Shown: one piece after another, positions 22,876 to 28,713 of the stretch | Position numbering within the stretch: the stretch's first letter is position 1 | How the letters are laid out: each line of letters starts with the position of its first letter | NCBI GenBank assembly: GCA_937981355.1 | Contig: CALJPD010000018.1 | Span: 1-28,713, forward strand | Length of the DNA stretch: 28,713 bases | Source: an uncultured Candidatus Saccharibacteria bacterium | GTDB lineage: Bacteria; Patescibacteriota; Saccharimonadia; Saccharimonadales; Saccharimonadaceae | Direction of reading: 5' to 3' | Program-made: the position numbers and the translations under genes | The notes under the pieces: model-generated | Databases searched by the model: none | The model's input: the letters and a program-made list of their open reading frames with translations, nothing else | What the model was told of the DNA's origin: nothing

Positions 22876-22957
22876 CTTTCTTTGTGCAAAAATTCCCAAA
22901 ATGTGTGATCCTTATATCTCACACTATTTCATAACAGTTACCCTAGTCTGTATACAA

Positions 22958-22983
22958 AAAACACCTCTCCCCCGAGGTGTTTT
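22958..22983 (-). terminator. Intrinsic terminator of rpsT
   Basis: AAAACACCTC and GAGGTGTTTT pair around TCCCCC, about 25 nt after the rpsT stop. On the minus strand the stem ends in TTTTTTG. Confidence 0.82.
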
Positions 22984-23008
22984 GGTATCTGCTCTTGCTG
23001 CTTCTGTG

Positions 23009-23263
23009 TTACGCAAGCTTGACGCCAGCAGCCTTGGCAGCCTTGGCGAGCGATGCCTTGCGGCGACTCGCGGTGTTTTTCTTGAGCAAACCCTTCTTGA
23101 CGGCTTTGTCGAGCTCGCTCTGGGCCTGGCTCAGAGCGGCAGCGCTTGGCTCAGCGGCGAAGGCCTTGGTGCTGGCCTTGATGGCGCGCTTGGTAGCAAT
23201 GTTGCGCTGGCGGCGAGTAGCCGTTTGCTTCATGCGTTTGACAGCTGATTTGATGATGGGCAT
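23009..23263 (-). CDS. rpsT: 30S ribosomal protein S20
   Basis: This 84-aa basic helical protein binds the 5' domain and helix 44 of 16S rRNA. It starts MPIIKSAVKRMKQTATRRQRNIATKRAIKA, equivalent to the usual NIKSAxKR-Rxxxx-R-RN-xxKS-x(K/R)-xxK opening. It continues with LDKAVKKGLLKKNTASRRKASLAK, the standard xKGxIHKNxAARxKSRLxK segment. Its length is normal for the family (82-90 aa). GAGG lies 7 nt before the ATG, a strong promoter precedes it, and a terminator follows. It is therefore an independent unit between holA and the DHH gene. Confidence 0.95.
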   Translation of the reverse strand: MPIIKSAVKRMKQTATRRQRNIATKRAIKASTKAFAAEPSAAALSQAQSELDKAVKKGLLKKNTASRRKASLAKAAKAAGVKLA

Positions 23264-23314
23264 TAATTTCCTCTATCGCTTGTTATTATGGGTTAGTACT
23301 ACAATCAAGCGCTC

Positions 23315-23343
23315 ATTATAAGGCATGGCGCAGGATTTGTAAA
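23315..23343 (-). promoter_or_regulatory. Strong promoter of rpsT
   Basis: On the minus strand: TTTACA (23343-23338), 17-nt spacer and consensus TATAAT (23320-23315), giving a leader of about 45 nt. Confidence 0.75.
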
Positions 23344-23393
23344 GAGCCGGCCAACCTTGGGGCTACTAGCACTCGCTCTTTTGTGACATAAAG

Positions 23394-24335
23394 CTACCGC
23401 CCCGCTACCGCAAACAAAAAACTCTCCACCGCATCCCACGGCGGTATGCCTGTCGTCTTCATGTCAGCGTCGAGCTGGGCAGCGCGCTGGGTGAGGATGC
23501 GAATGTCGGCCAGCGAGACTTGCCGGGTGAGTGGCTTGGTTTTTTTGACGACGTAGGGGTGAAGTGAGAGCTCGCGCGCAATCTCTGCCTCCCCTGCCTC
23601 GCCATAGCATGCAATCGCCGCCAGCTGAGTCCACTGCGCCCAAATAAGCGCTGCGGTTTGGTATGGGTCGTGGCTCAGACGCAGCTCATCCAGGGCAGCG
23701 CGCAGGGCTGGGCCTCGGCGTTCCACCGCGAGGGTTACGACATCAAAGACTGAGAACTCACGAGCCGGTGGTAACACGGTGGCAATTACATCATCGGTAA
23801 TAGTCTCGAGCTGAGCCAATGCGTCGATAGCGTGCGCCAGCTGCAGCTGGTCGATCGACCCGCCATACCCCTTTTCATCTGGCACCAGAGCTCGCTCTAC
23901 CATACTGCGCACATGCGCTGAGCTCAGCGACACGCCGCGTTCATTGGCGAGCTGGCGCAGCCACCGTTCGGCGGCAGGACGCTGGCGGTCGGTCAGTGGA
24001 TCAGCAGCGATAATAGTCGCGGCTTTATGCAGTGCTTTGTACGTTTTGGTGCGCTTATCGAGCCCTAGCTCTACCAGCACAAGCGTCGTCTCGCTGGGGA
24101 TATCATGGGCCCATTGGCCAAGCTGCTCCCAAAGGTCTGGGCGCTCAGACAGGCGTCGCAGCACAACAAGCCGCTGCGCCGCAAAGAGCGACACACCACG
24201 CACCAACTCAGCCAAACCCGCGGCATCAAGCTGCTGAGTGTCGACATGCTCTGCTGGCACTGGCGCGTGCTGAGTGATCTTCGCCAGCTCTTGCTCTGCT
24301 ACGTAGCTATTCTTCCCCACGATGAGATAAAGCAT
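23394..24335 (-). CDS. holA: DNA polymerase III delta subunit
   Basis: This 313-aa subunit of the clamp loader opens the sliding clamp. It starts MLYLIVGKNSYVAEQEL, corresponding to the family opening (YLL-G-E-YL). It carries SLFAAQRLVVLRRLSE (family: LF-----VVV-), TTLVLVELGLDKRTKTYKALHK (family: LVL----D-R-K--K), the helical domain with REFSVFDVVTLAVERRGPALRAALDEL and the C-terminal HPYVVKKTKPLTRQVSLADIRILTQRAAQLDADMKTTGIPPWDAVESFL (family: PF---K--------L-----L-----D---K-G). The length is close to the family norm (about 330). The ATG follows the mutM stop by 3 nt, with GGGGGAG at the end of mutM as ribosome binding site. It is the last gene of the HAD, membrane protein, mutM, holA operon. 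Confidence 0.9.
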   Translation of the reverse strand: MLYLIVGKNSYVAEQELAKITQHAPVPAEHVDTQQLDAAGLAELVRGVSLFAAQRLVVLRRLSERPDLWEQLGQWAHDIPSETTLVLVELGLDKRTKTYKALHKAATIIAADPLTDRQRPAAERWLRQLANERGVSLSSAHVRSMVERALVPDEKGYGGSIDQLQLAHAIDALAQLETITDDVIATVLPPAREFSVFDVVTLAVERRGPALRAALDELRLSHDPYQTAALIWAQWTQLAAIACYGEAGEAEIARELSLHPYVVKKTKPLTRQVSLADIRILTQRAAQLDADMKTTGIPPWDAVESFLFAVAGR

Positions 24336-24338
24336 CGG

Positions 24339-25220
24339 TTACTCCCCCACTTTCACCTGGCACACTGGGCAAATATGCGTCCCGCGGCCTGCCACGCGAA
24401 TCTTCATAATCTCTACGTCGGGGTGGCGCGGGCAGGGCTGCCCCTCACGCCGAAACACCTGCGCAAAGGCCAGATAGCTCCCCTTCTTACCTTCAGCATC
24501 GACGTAATTGCGGTCGGTGCTGCCACCCTTATCAATACTGAGCTGCAGCACCTGCCGAATATGGGCAAAGAGCGCGGCAAGCTGCTCATCATCCACCATA
24601 CGCACCCGCGTGGCGGGGTGGAGCTGCGTCATCCATAGCGATTCATCGGCATAGATATTGCCCACGCCAGCGATGGTGGTTTGGTCGAGGATGGCCGCCT
24701 TCATAGTCGTACCATTGCGCCGGCGGATACGCGTGATAAACTGCGCTGCCGTAGTATGCGGATCGAGCGGCTCGGGCCCGACTTTTTGCATGAAGGGTAG
24801 CTGCGCCACCTCTGGTGTAGGATAGAGCTTCATCCAGCCAAATTTGCGCAGGTCATTAAAGTACAAATGCGCGCCATCCGCAAAGGTCAGCGCCACCCGC
24901 GTCAGGCGGTCGGGTAGCTCGTGGAGAAAGCTATCATTTGGGTGGCCGCCGCCCCAGCGCTCCTCACCAACAAAGAACAGCTGGCCCGTCATCTTGAGGT
25001 GCACCACCAGCGTGTAGTTGGTGTTCAGGCGAATCAGCAGCACCTTGGCGCGGCGCTCCACCGCCGTGATGGTCGCACCGTGCAGGAAGTGCGCCACTGC
25101 CGCAGGGTCGTTGGGAAAGCTCTTGGGCGAGTCATACACCGTACTTGCCACAATCTGCTTTCCCACCACCAAGCGAGCGAGGCTCGTACGAATCGTCTCA
25201 ACTTCAGGGAGTTCAGGCAT
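24339..25220 (-). CDS. mutM: Formamidopyrimidine-DNA glycosylase (Fpg/MutM)
   Basis: This 293-aa enzyme removes oxidised purines such as 8-oxoguanine from DNA and nicks the backbone. It starts MPELPEVETIR, with the catalytic Pro next to the initiator Met and Glu3, which fixes the ATG at 25220 rather than the GTG two codons upstream. It has ERRAKVLLIRL (catalytic Lys59), a beta sandwich with LVVHLKMTGQLF and the helix-two-turn-helix IAGVGNIYADESLW. The C-terminal zinc finger has the FRREGQPCPRH...GRGTHICPVCQ pattern. The finger is CxxH...CxxC instead of the usual four cysteines. The start overlaps the end of the membrane-protein gene by 8 nt. Confidence 0.96.
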   Translation of the reverse strand: MPELPEVETIRTSLARLVVGKQIVASTVYDSPKSFPNDPAAVAHFLHGATITAVERRAKVLLIRLNTNYTLVVHLKMTGQLFFVGEERWGGGHPNDSFLHELPDRLTRVALTFADGAHLYFNDLRKFGWMKLYPTPEVAQLPFMQKVGPEPLDPHTTAAQFITRIRRRNGTTMKAAILDQTTIAGVGNIYADESLWMTQLHPATRVRMVDDEQLAALFAHIRQVLQLSIDKGGSTDRNYVDAEGKKGSYLAFAQVFRREGQPCPRHPDVEIMKIRVAGRGTHICPVCQVKVGE

Positions 25221-25749
25221 GGGCACACTCCATCGTCCAGATCATTGCCACAAAAAGCGAAAAATAAATCGCCTGCCCCACTAGCATAATATAGCGATGC
25301 CACGACTTAGCGAAGAAATAGCAGCCAAGAACAATAGCCTGGCACACCAGAGCGCCGCTCGTTACCACCCGCACCACTGGGTGAGCATCACTCAGCAGGA
25401 CAAGAATCTCAATGATCGTTATAACTGGTATACAGCCCCACGCTGCAATGTTGTGGATCAGCGTGCGCCGCTGGCTCACGCCAAATGGCACTAACCCCAT
25501 CACACAAAAATTAAGACTCACGACAAGAAGGAGTAGCTGCATCGCAAGTGGCGACGCCGACTGCATAGCCCACAGCGCGAGACACAGACCAGTCAGTGGC
25601 AAGAGGATTTTACCCGCAATCACCGTCTTCGTTCGCTGCTCAATATGCATACTGAGCGTCTTGCCAAGCTGCGGCGGCACCATCCATAGTGTGTAGACAA
25701 GCAGCACAAGCAAACAACCGGCCATCAGCCCAAGCCACACCGTCGCCAT
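25213..25749 (-). CDS. Multi-pass membrane protein, 178 aa
   Basis: The family is not recognised. About six hydrophobic segments are visible: TVWLGLMAGCLLVLLVYTLW, KILLPLTGLCLALWAM, AMQLLLLVVSLNFCVMGLV, IAAWGCIPVITIIEILVLL, VVTSGALVCQAIVLGCYFF and IMLVGQAIYFSLFVAMIWTM. Short loops carry scattered charged residues, and no catalytic or transport motif is evident. The ATG overlaps the stop of the HAD gene (TGATG), and the end overlaps the start of mutM, so it is the second cistron of a translationally coupled operon. The pairing with DNA-repair and replication genes may reflect only compact packing. Confidence 0.82.
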   Translation of the reverse strand: MATVWLGLMAGCLLVLLVYTLWMVPPQLGKTLSMHIEQRTKTVIAGKILLPLTGLCLALWAMQSASPLAMQLLLLVVSLNFCVMGLVPFGVSQRRTLIHNIAAWGCIPVITIIEILVLLSDAHPVVRVVTSGALVCQAIVLGCYFFAKSWHRYIMLVGQAIYFSLFVAMIWTMECAHA

Positions 25750-26324
25750 CACTCCCCCACCAGCTCCTCAAGTTCGGCCATTGTGCGGCGATTGGCTGTG
25801 TGGAGGATGGCACGCATGCCAGCGGTTTCGGCCCCAGAGCAGTTGTCCAGCCGGTCGTCGATCATCACACACTGGCCAGGTAGCACGCCGAGCCGATCTG
25901 CCGCCAGCTCGAAGGCTTCGTGGCTTGGCTTGGCGACGTGCTCGGCATACGAGAGCACTACCGCATCGAAGAGTTCGCGCAGCTCACTGGGGGCAAACAG
26001 CCGCTCGATCGTATCACTCCCCACATTACTCAGCAGCCCCACCTTGATGGCAGGGTGGTGCTGGCGCAGCGTGTGAATCATGGCAATCAGCTCGCTATTG
26101 CGCACATGGGCCTGCTCGAGCAACGCCGCTATCTGGGCTGGCGTCTGCTCCGAGAGCCGCGCCACCTCTGTAATAAACGCTTGCCGCGAGATGTAGCCAT
26201 AGTCCGACTGCTTGTTAATATCCTCTAGCTCGGCCCGGCGATCCGGCGGGCACTGCGCCATCAGCACCTCGATGCTCCCGCCATAGAGCACGCCAAAACA
26301 ATCAAAAATCACTGCACGAATCAT
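25749..26324 (-). CDS. HAD-like hydrolase (subfamily IA)
   Basis: This 191-aa cytoplasmic enzyme probably dephosphorylates a small phosphorylated metabolite. Its HAD motifs are MIRAVIFDCFGVLYGG (motif I, nucleophile Asp8), VGLLSNVG (motif II), HVAKPSHEAFELAADRLGV (motif III Lys) and CVMIDDRLDNCSGAETAGM (motif IV, two Asp). The helical cap lies between motifs I and II. The residue two after the nucleophile is Phe rather than Asp, as in some dehalogenase-like and YihX-like members, so the acid-base step may differ. No ribosome binding site is visible. TGATATAAT ends 7 nt before the ATG, so this operon leader gene is predicted to be leaderless. Confidence 0.88.
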   Translation of the reverse strand: MIRAVIFDCFGVLYGGSIEVLMAQCPPDRRAELEDINKQSDYGYISRQAFITEVARLSEQTPAQIAALLEQAHVRNSELIAMIHTLRQHHPAIKVGLLSNVGSDTIERLFAPSELRELFDAVVLSYAEHVAKPSHEAFELAADRLGVLPGQCVMIDDRLDNCSGAETAGMRAILHTANRRTMAELEELVGE

Positions 26325-26331
26325 ACGCTCG

Positions 26332-26340
26332 ATTATATCA
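26332..26340 (-). promoter_or_regulatory. Extended -10 promoter of the HAD-mutM-holA operon, predicted leaderless
   Basis: On the minus strand TGATATAAT (TG-n-TATAAT) ends seven bases before the ATG. There is no good -35. The stretch 26341-26609 shows no gene or clear structured element. Confidence 0.6.
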
Positions 26341-26609
26341 TTGGTGGTGGGGTGTGGCTAGCATGAGCATCAGACAATCCGCGTAGAGTCATCGCACAAT
26401 CGATATCTCAAAGCCATCTTTATCCGCGTATACGCTCCTCCCCCGCTCTTCCATTGGACGAAGTGTGAGGGGTTGTCATAATTTTCGGATCTTACGCAAG
26501 AGAACCGTGCTCTGGAGAGAACTACCTGCCACGGTATTTCATAAGAAGGCGTGCAAAACCACAGAGGTTATGTAAGCTTCGGGAGCGAGCCACGCAGCGC
26601 CTTTAATCT

Positions 26610-27215
26610 TTATTGCGTCTTATCAAACATTGGTGCAAAGCCAGGGATCTGGTTGGCAAAGAGTGCATGAATCTTAGGTACATCGGCCTTCATCGAGCCG
26701 GGCGAACCTTGACAGCTCGATGTCCAGATGCGCGTCTTCGTCGTGCCGCTCTCCATCGTCTCGAAGGTATAGAGCCGCCCACCAGTCGCACACACCCCAC
26801 GCACGTCGTCATCATCCACCGTGCGCGTATCTTGGATCTGCGCCTTGCTCAGGGCATACACGAGCTGCTCGTAGGCCTGCTGGTTGTTCTCAAACTCTTT
26901 GCGGTCGAGCTGCTTGTCTAAGTAGCCTTGATACACCGTATATGTCCGCTTATTGGGCGAAATCTCGATCTGGTACGAGCGGAAGGTCTCGTCTGCCACA
27001 ATCGGCCCACGCACCGTCCAGCGGACACTGTTGGTCGCGTTGTGCGCCACCACTTGGTCATAGAAGCTCTCGGCTGATTGCTGCGTGTTGGTGTTATTCG
27101 ATTCCTGGCGGGTCGCCACCATACGGATGACCGACGCCACCGCTGCCACCACCAACGAAATCACCAAGATAGTGACAATAATCGGAAAAACTTTTGGCCG
27201 CTCGCCTTTATACAT
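26610..27215 (-). CDS. Single-pass membrane protein, 201 aa
   Basis: The family is not recognised. A short basic tail (MYKGERPKV) precedes one membrane helix (~10-32, FPIIVTILVISLVVAAVASVI). The rest should be outside the membrane: a polar linker, then a domain with strands and helices (NSVRWTVRGPIVADETFRSYQIEISPNKRTYTVYQGYL, FENNQQAYEQLVYALSKAQ). Two cysteines (VCATGG and SSCQGS) could form a disulfide. It ends LFANQIPGFAPMFDKTQ. I chose the ATG at 27215, with a TTGAGT-17-TATTGT promoter ending 6 nt upstream. The six codons further upstream overlap that promoter. No terminator is evident. Confidence 0.8.
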   Translation of the reverse strand: MYKGERPKVFPIIVTILVISLVVAAVASVIRMVATRQESNNTNTQQSAESFYDQVVAHNATNSVRWTVRGPIVADETFRSYQIEISPNKRTYTVYQGYLDKQLDRKEFENNQQAYEQLVYALSKAQIQDTRTVDDDDVRGVCATGGRLYTFETMESGTTKTRIWTSSCQGSPGSMKADVPKIHALFANQIPGFAPMFDKTQ

Positions 27216-27221
27216 GAGAGT

Positions 27222-27250
27222 ACAATACCACAAAGCCTACGAAAACTCAA
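27222..27250 (-). promoter_or_regulatory. Promoter of the 201-aa membrane protein gene, predicted leaderless
   Basis: On the minus strand: TTGAGT (27250-27245), 17-nt spacer, TATTGT (27227-27222), six bases, ATG. Confidence 0.55.
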
Positions 27251-27286
27251 TAGATTCGAGAGTATAATGCGGAAAAATCCCTGTGA

Positions 27287-28429
27287 TTACGCCGCGAGAT
27301 CGAAGCCAAAGTGCTCGGCGATAGATTGCTGTTGTTTGGTGTTTTGCGTATCCTCGGGAGATGGCGCTGCAGCGAGCTTTTGCTCTTGCATCTGCTGCAT
27401 CAACTGCATAGCAGGCTCCGACTGCTCAAGACGGCGACCCAGCTCGGCGAGGTTCTTATTCGTCTCGCTCTCAATATTGCGGTCAGAGAAAAAGTTCCCA
27501 TAGCCACTAACAAAACGTGCGAGTGATGGGTCAGCTGCTGCAAGCGCATTATATGCAATATCACCATTTTTGATGCACAGCAAGAACTCTTCTGCTGCAA
27601 CAGCTCGCACTGCTTCACGCGCTTTGTCGGTATTGAGAATATCACCATGTGTCTCGGTATACACCTGGTCTTTGCCCATCACGTACTCACCGGTGTCACC
27701 CACGCCAGCTTCCAGCACTTCTGTAGTGACGCGGGTTTTTACGCGCTGTTGGACATCACCATCATGCATATCAAGATGCTCGTCAATGCCAAGCTTTTCA
27801 AACTGCTGCTGCACCTTGGTCTCGGTCTTGTGCGTTTGCTTGTCAAACTTCCCCTTCTGGTTGGCATGGATCGAGTCGCCAAAGCCATCGATCACATCAA
27901 GCGCCGCAAGCCGCGAGTCACCCTCTCCAGCCAAACGATCGGCTGTCGATGCATCAAGCTGATTATACACTTTGCGTGCACTCGTCCGGCGGCCATTTAG
28001 CAAGTGGTCGCCTTCATCCTCAGGAGTAAGTGGCTCATACTGCTCATCCGGCAAAGCACTATCCTTCTCTGCCTCGTCAGGTTTGCCAGTCTTGCTCACG
28101 TCCCAGTAGAAGCGATTTGTCGCCATCTCATCAGAGTTCTCTTGTCTGTTTTGGGGAGAACCATAGAGCGCATCCACCTGCCTTGCGAGGTCATCCATCC
28201 GCGGGTCAGGATTGCTATTCTCTAGCATGGCAGTGTCTGTTTTGTCAAAGGTATTGCTGCTGGGCGCGCTGTTGCCGCCAAGGCCGGCGTAGAGACTATT
28301 AACGGCAGCTTCATTTTCGGCTTGTTGCTGCGTGGCTGTTTTGTCATATCCTTTGCGGTGCGGCTCCATCTCGAGCGCCCGTAACTGATCTGGGCTCAAA
28401 TCTCTACCGTTTGGTGGCATTAAGGTCAT
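27287..28429 (-). CDS. Hypothetical polar protein, 380 aa
   Basis: I do not recognise this protein. It is highly charged and mostly soluble, with no signal peptide or membrane segment. The N-terminal ~150 residues look disordered (rich in Asn, Asp, Gln, Pro). The middle contains RTSARKVYNQLDASTADRLAGE, a charged stretch HANQKGKFDKQTHKTETKVQQQFEKLGIDEHLDMHDGD and a probable globular part (RVTTEVLEAGVGDTGEYVMG, AREAVRAVAAEEFLLCIKNGDIAYNALAAADPSLARFVSG). It ends in Gln-rich coiled-coil (PAMQLMQQMQEQ). GGAG lies 9 nt before the ATG. A TTGTGT-16-TACACT promoter (28473-28446) is possible. Confidence 0.75.
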   Translation of the reverse strand: MTLMPPNGRDLSPDQLRALEMEPHRKGYDKTATQQQAENEAAVNSLYAGLGGNSAPSSNTFDKTDTAMLENSNPDPRMDDLARQVDALYGSPQNRQENSDEMATNRFYWDVSKTGKPDEAEKDSALPDEQYEPLTPEDEGDHLLNGRRTSARKVYNQLDASTADRLAGEGDSRLAALDVIDGFGDSIHANQKGKFDKQTHKTETKVQQQFEKLGIDEHLDMHDGDVQQRVKTRVTTEVLEAGVGDTGEYVMGKDQVYTETHGDILNTDKAREAVRAVAAEEFLLCIKNGDIAYNALAAADPSLARFVSGYGNFFSDRNIESETNKNLAELGRRLEQSEPAMQLMQQMQEQKLAAAPSPEDTQNTKQQQSIAEHFGFDLAA

Positions 28430-28445
28430 AAGGGGTATCTCCGTG

Positions 28446-28473
28446 AGTGTATTGTTATTCGTTTGTTACACAA
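28446..28473 (-). promoter_or_regulatory. Possible promoter of the 380-aa gene
   Basis: On the minus strand: TTGTGT (28473-28468), 16-nt spacer, TACACT (28451-28446), with the ribosome binding site about 10 nt further. The sequence from 28474 to the window edge has no supported gene. Confidence 0.35.
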
Positions 28474-28661
28474 TAGAACCTCCAGCAAGAAAAGTCAAGC
28501 CAGCTCCGCCCAAATCGCATAAGCTATCAGTCACCTTACGCTCCCTCTCCCGCTTCCCCTTCGTCAACCTGCAGGCGAACGTTTCTCTCACTAGATCACC
28601 TGCTCTGCTGCTTCTCTTCGTTCACTATATATCTACCAAAACATCGCTATTTTCCCCCCCC

Positions 28662-28693
28662 AACTATAGTACAAATCGATTTGTACTATAGTT
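28662..28693. repeat. Perfect 32-bp palindrome
   Basis: The half-site AACTATAGTACAAATC (28662-28677) is followed immediately by its exact reverse complement, with no spacer and no mismatch. A run of eight C (28654-28661) adjoins it on the left. It lies in a gene-free stretch at the window edge, about 230 bp upstream of the 380-aa gene. It could be a high-affinity operator for a dimeric or tetrameric protein, a recombination or resolution site, or a cruciform. Outward-facing TATAGT-like hexamers occur in both arms. Confidence 0.85.
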
Positions 28694-28713
28694 ACCCTGT
28701 TTTTTCCCTGTTA

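Noticed and set aside
25749..26324. Loss of function of the HAD enzyme because Phe replaces the second motif I aspartate
   Set aside because: Several HAD branches tolerate a non-Asp at this position and all other motifs are intact, so this is noted but not called a defect.
26341..26609. Riboswitch or small RNA in the gap before the 201-aa membrane gene's end
   Set aside because: No stable stem, conserved riboswitch core or terminator could be made out by eye.
28443..28691. Plus-strand open frame of 82 codons at the right edge
   Set aside because: It runs into the 32-bp palindrome and has no start signal; composition is not protein-like.

Overview
This window most likely comes from a Patescibacteria/CPR genome, with Saccharibacteria (TM7) as my best guess. 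The evidence is indirect. Short housekeeping genes (pnp, rpsO, truB, rpsT, holA, mutM) are recognisable. They are separated by many single-gene units with no familiar family, and by proline/glutamine- or lysine-rich surface proteins anchored by one membrane segment. The standard code fits: TGA is used as a stop and never needs to be read as an amino acid. By eye the G+C content is moderate, with compact but not overlapping gene packing. Nearly all genes lie on the minus strand. Only three small or unrecognised genes (starting near 975, 2431 and 20817) are on the plus strand. No tRNA, rRNA, CRISPR array, transposase or integrase was seen.

Layout: (1) 1-850: the start of a YhgE/Pip-type ABC-2 membrane protein, translationally coupled to an Rrf2-type regulator with a palindromic operator on its promoter. 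(2) 975-3081: a small unknown gene, a class I methyltransferase broken at a run of nine G, and an unknown 216-aa helical protein. (3) 3233-4450: a family-4-like uracil-DNA glycosylase lacking most iron-sulfur ligands, then a 94-aa unknown gene bracketed by RNA hairpins. (4) 4759-8270: a padR / ABC ATPase / FtsX-type permease operon, a self-regulated export module. (5) 8534-10756: two tandem paralogous single-pass membrane proteins. (6) 10980-20722: the truB, rpsO and pnp genes, with an aldose epimerase, a GNAT acetyltransferase, a Spherulin-4-type wall or surface glycosidase and four unrecognised proteins between them. (7) 20817-23343: a 75-aa plus-strand gene, a degenerate DHH-domain protein with a proline-rich tail, and rpsT. 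(8) 23394-26340: a tight four-gene operon of HAD hydrolase, membrane protein, mutM and holA. (9) 26610-28713: a small membrane protein, a 380-aa unknown, and a perfect 32-bp palindrome at the edge.

Two genome-style signals recur. Several genes have a good -10 box only 6-8 nt before the ATG, which predicts leaderless mRNAs (udg, padR, rpsO, the 447-aa gene, truB, HAD, the 201-aa membrane protein). Most intrinsic terminators share the same arm core, AAAACACC / GGTGTTTT. Function calls rest on motif recognition by eye. No database search was possible.
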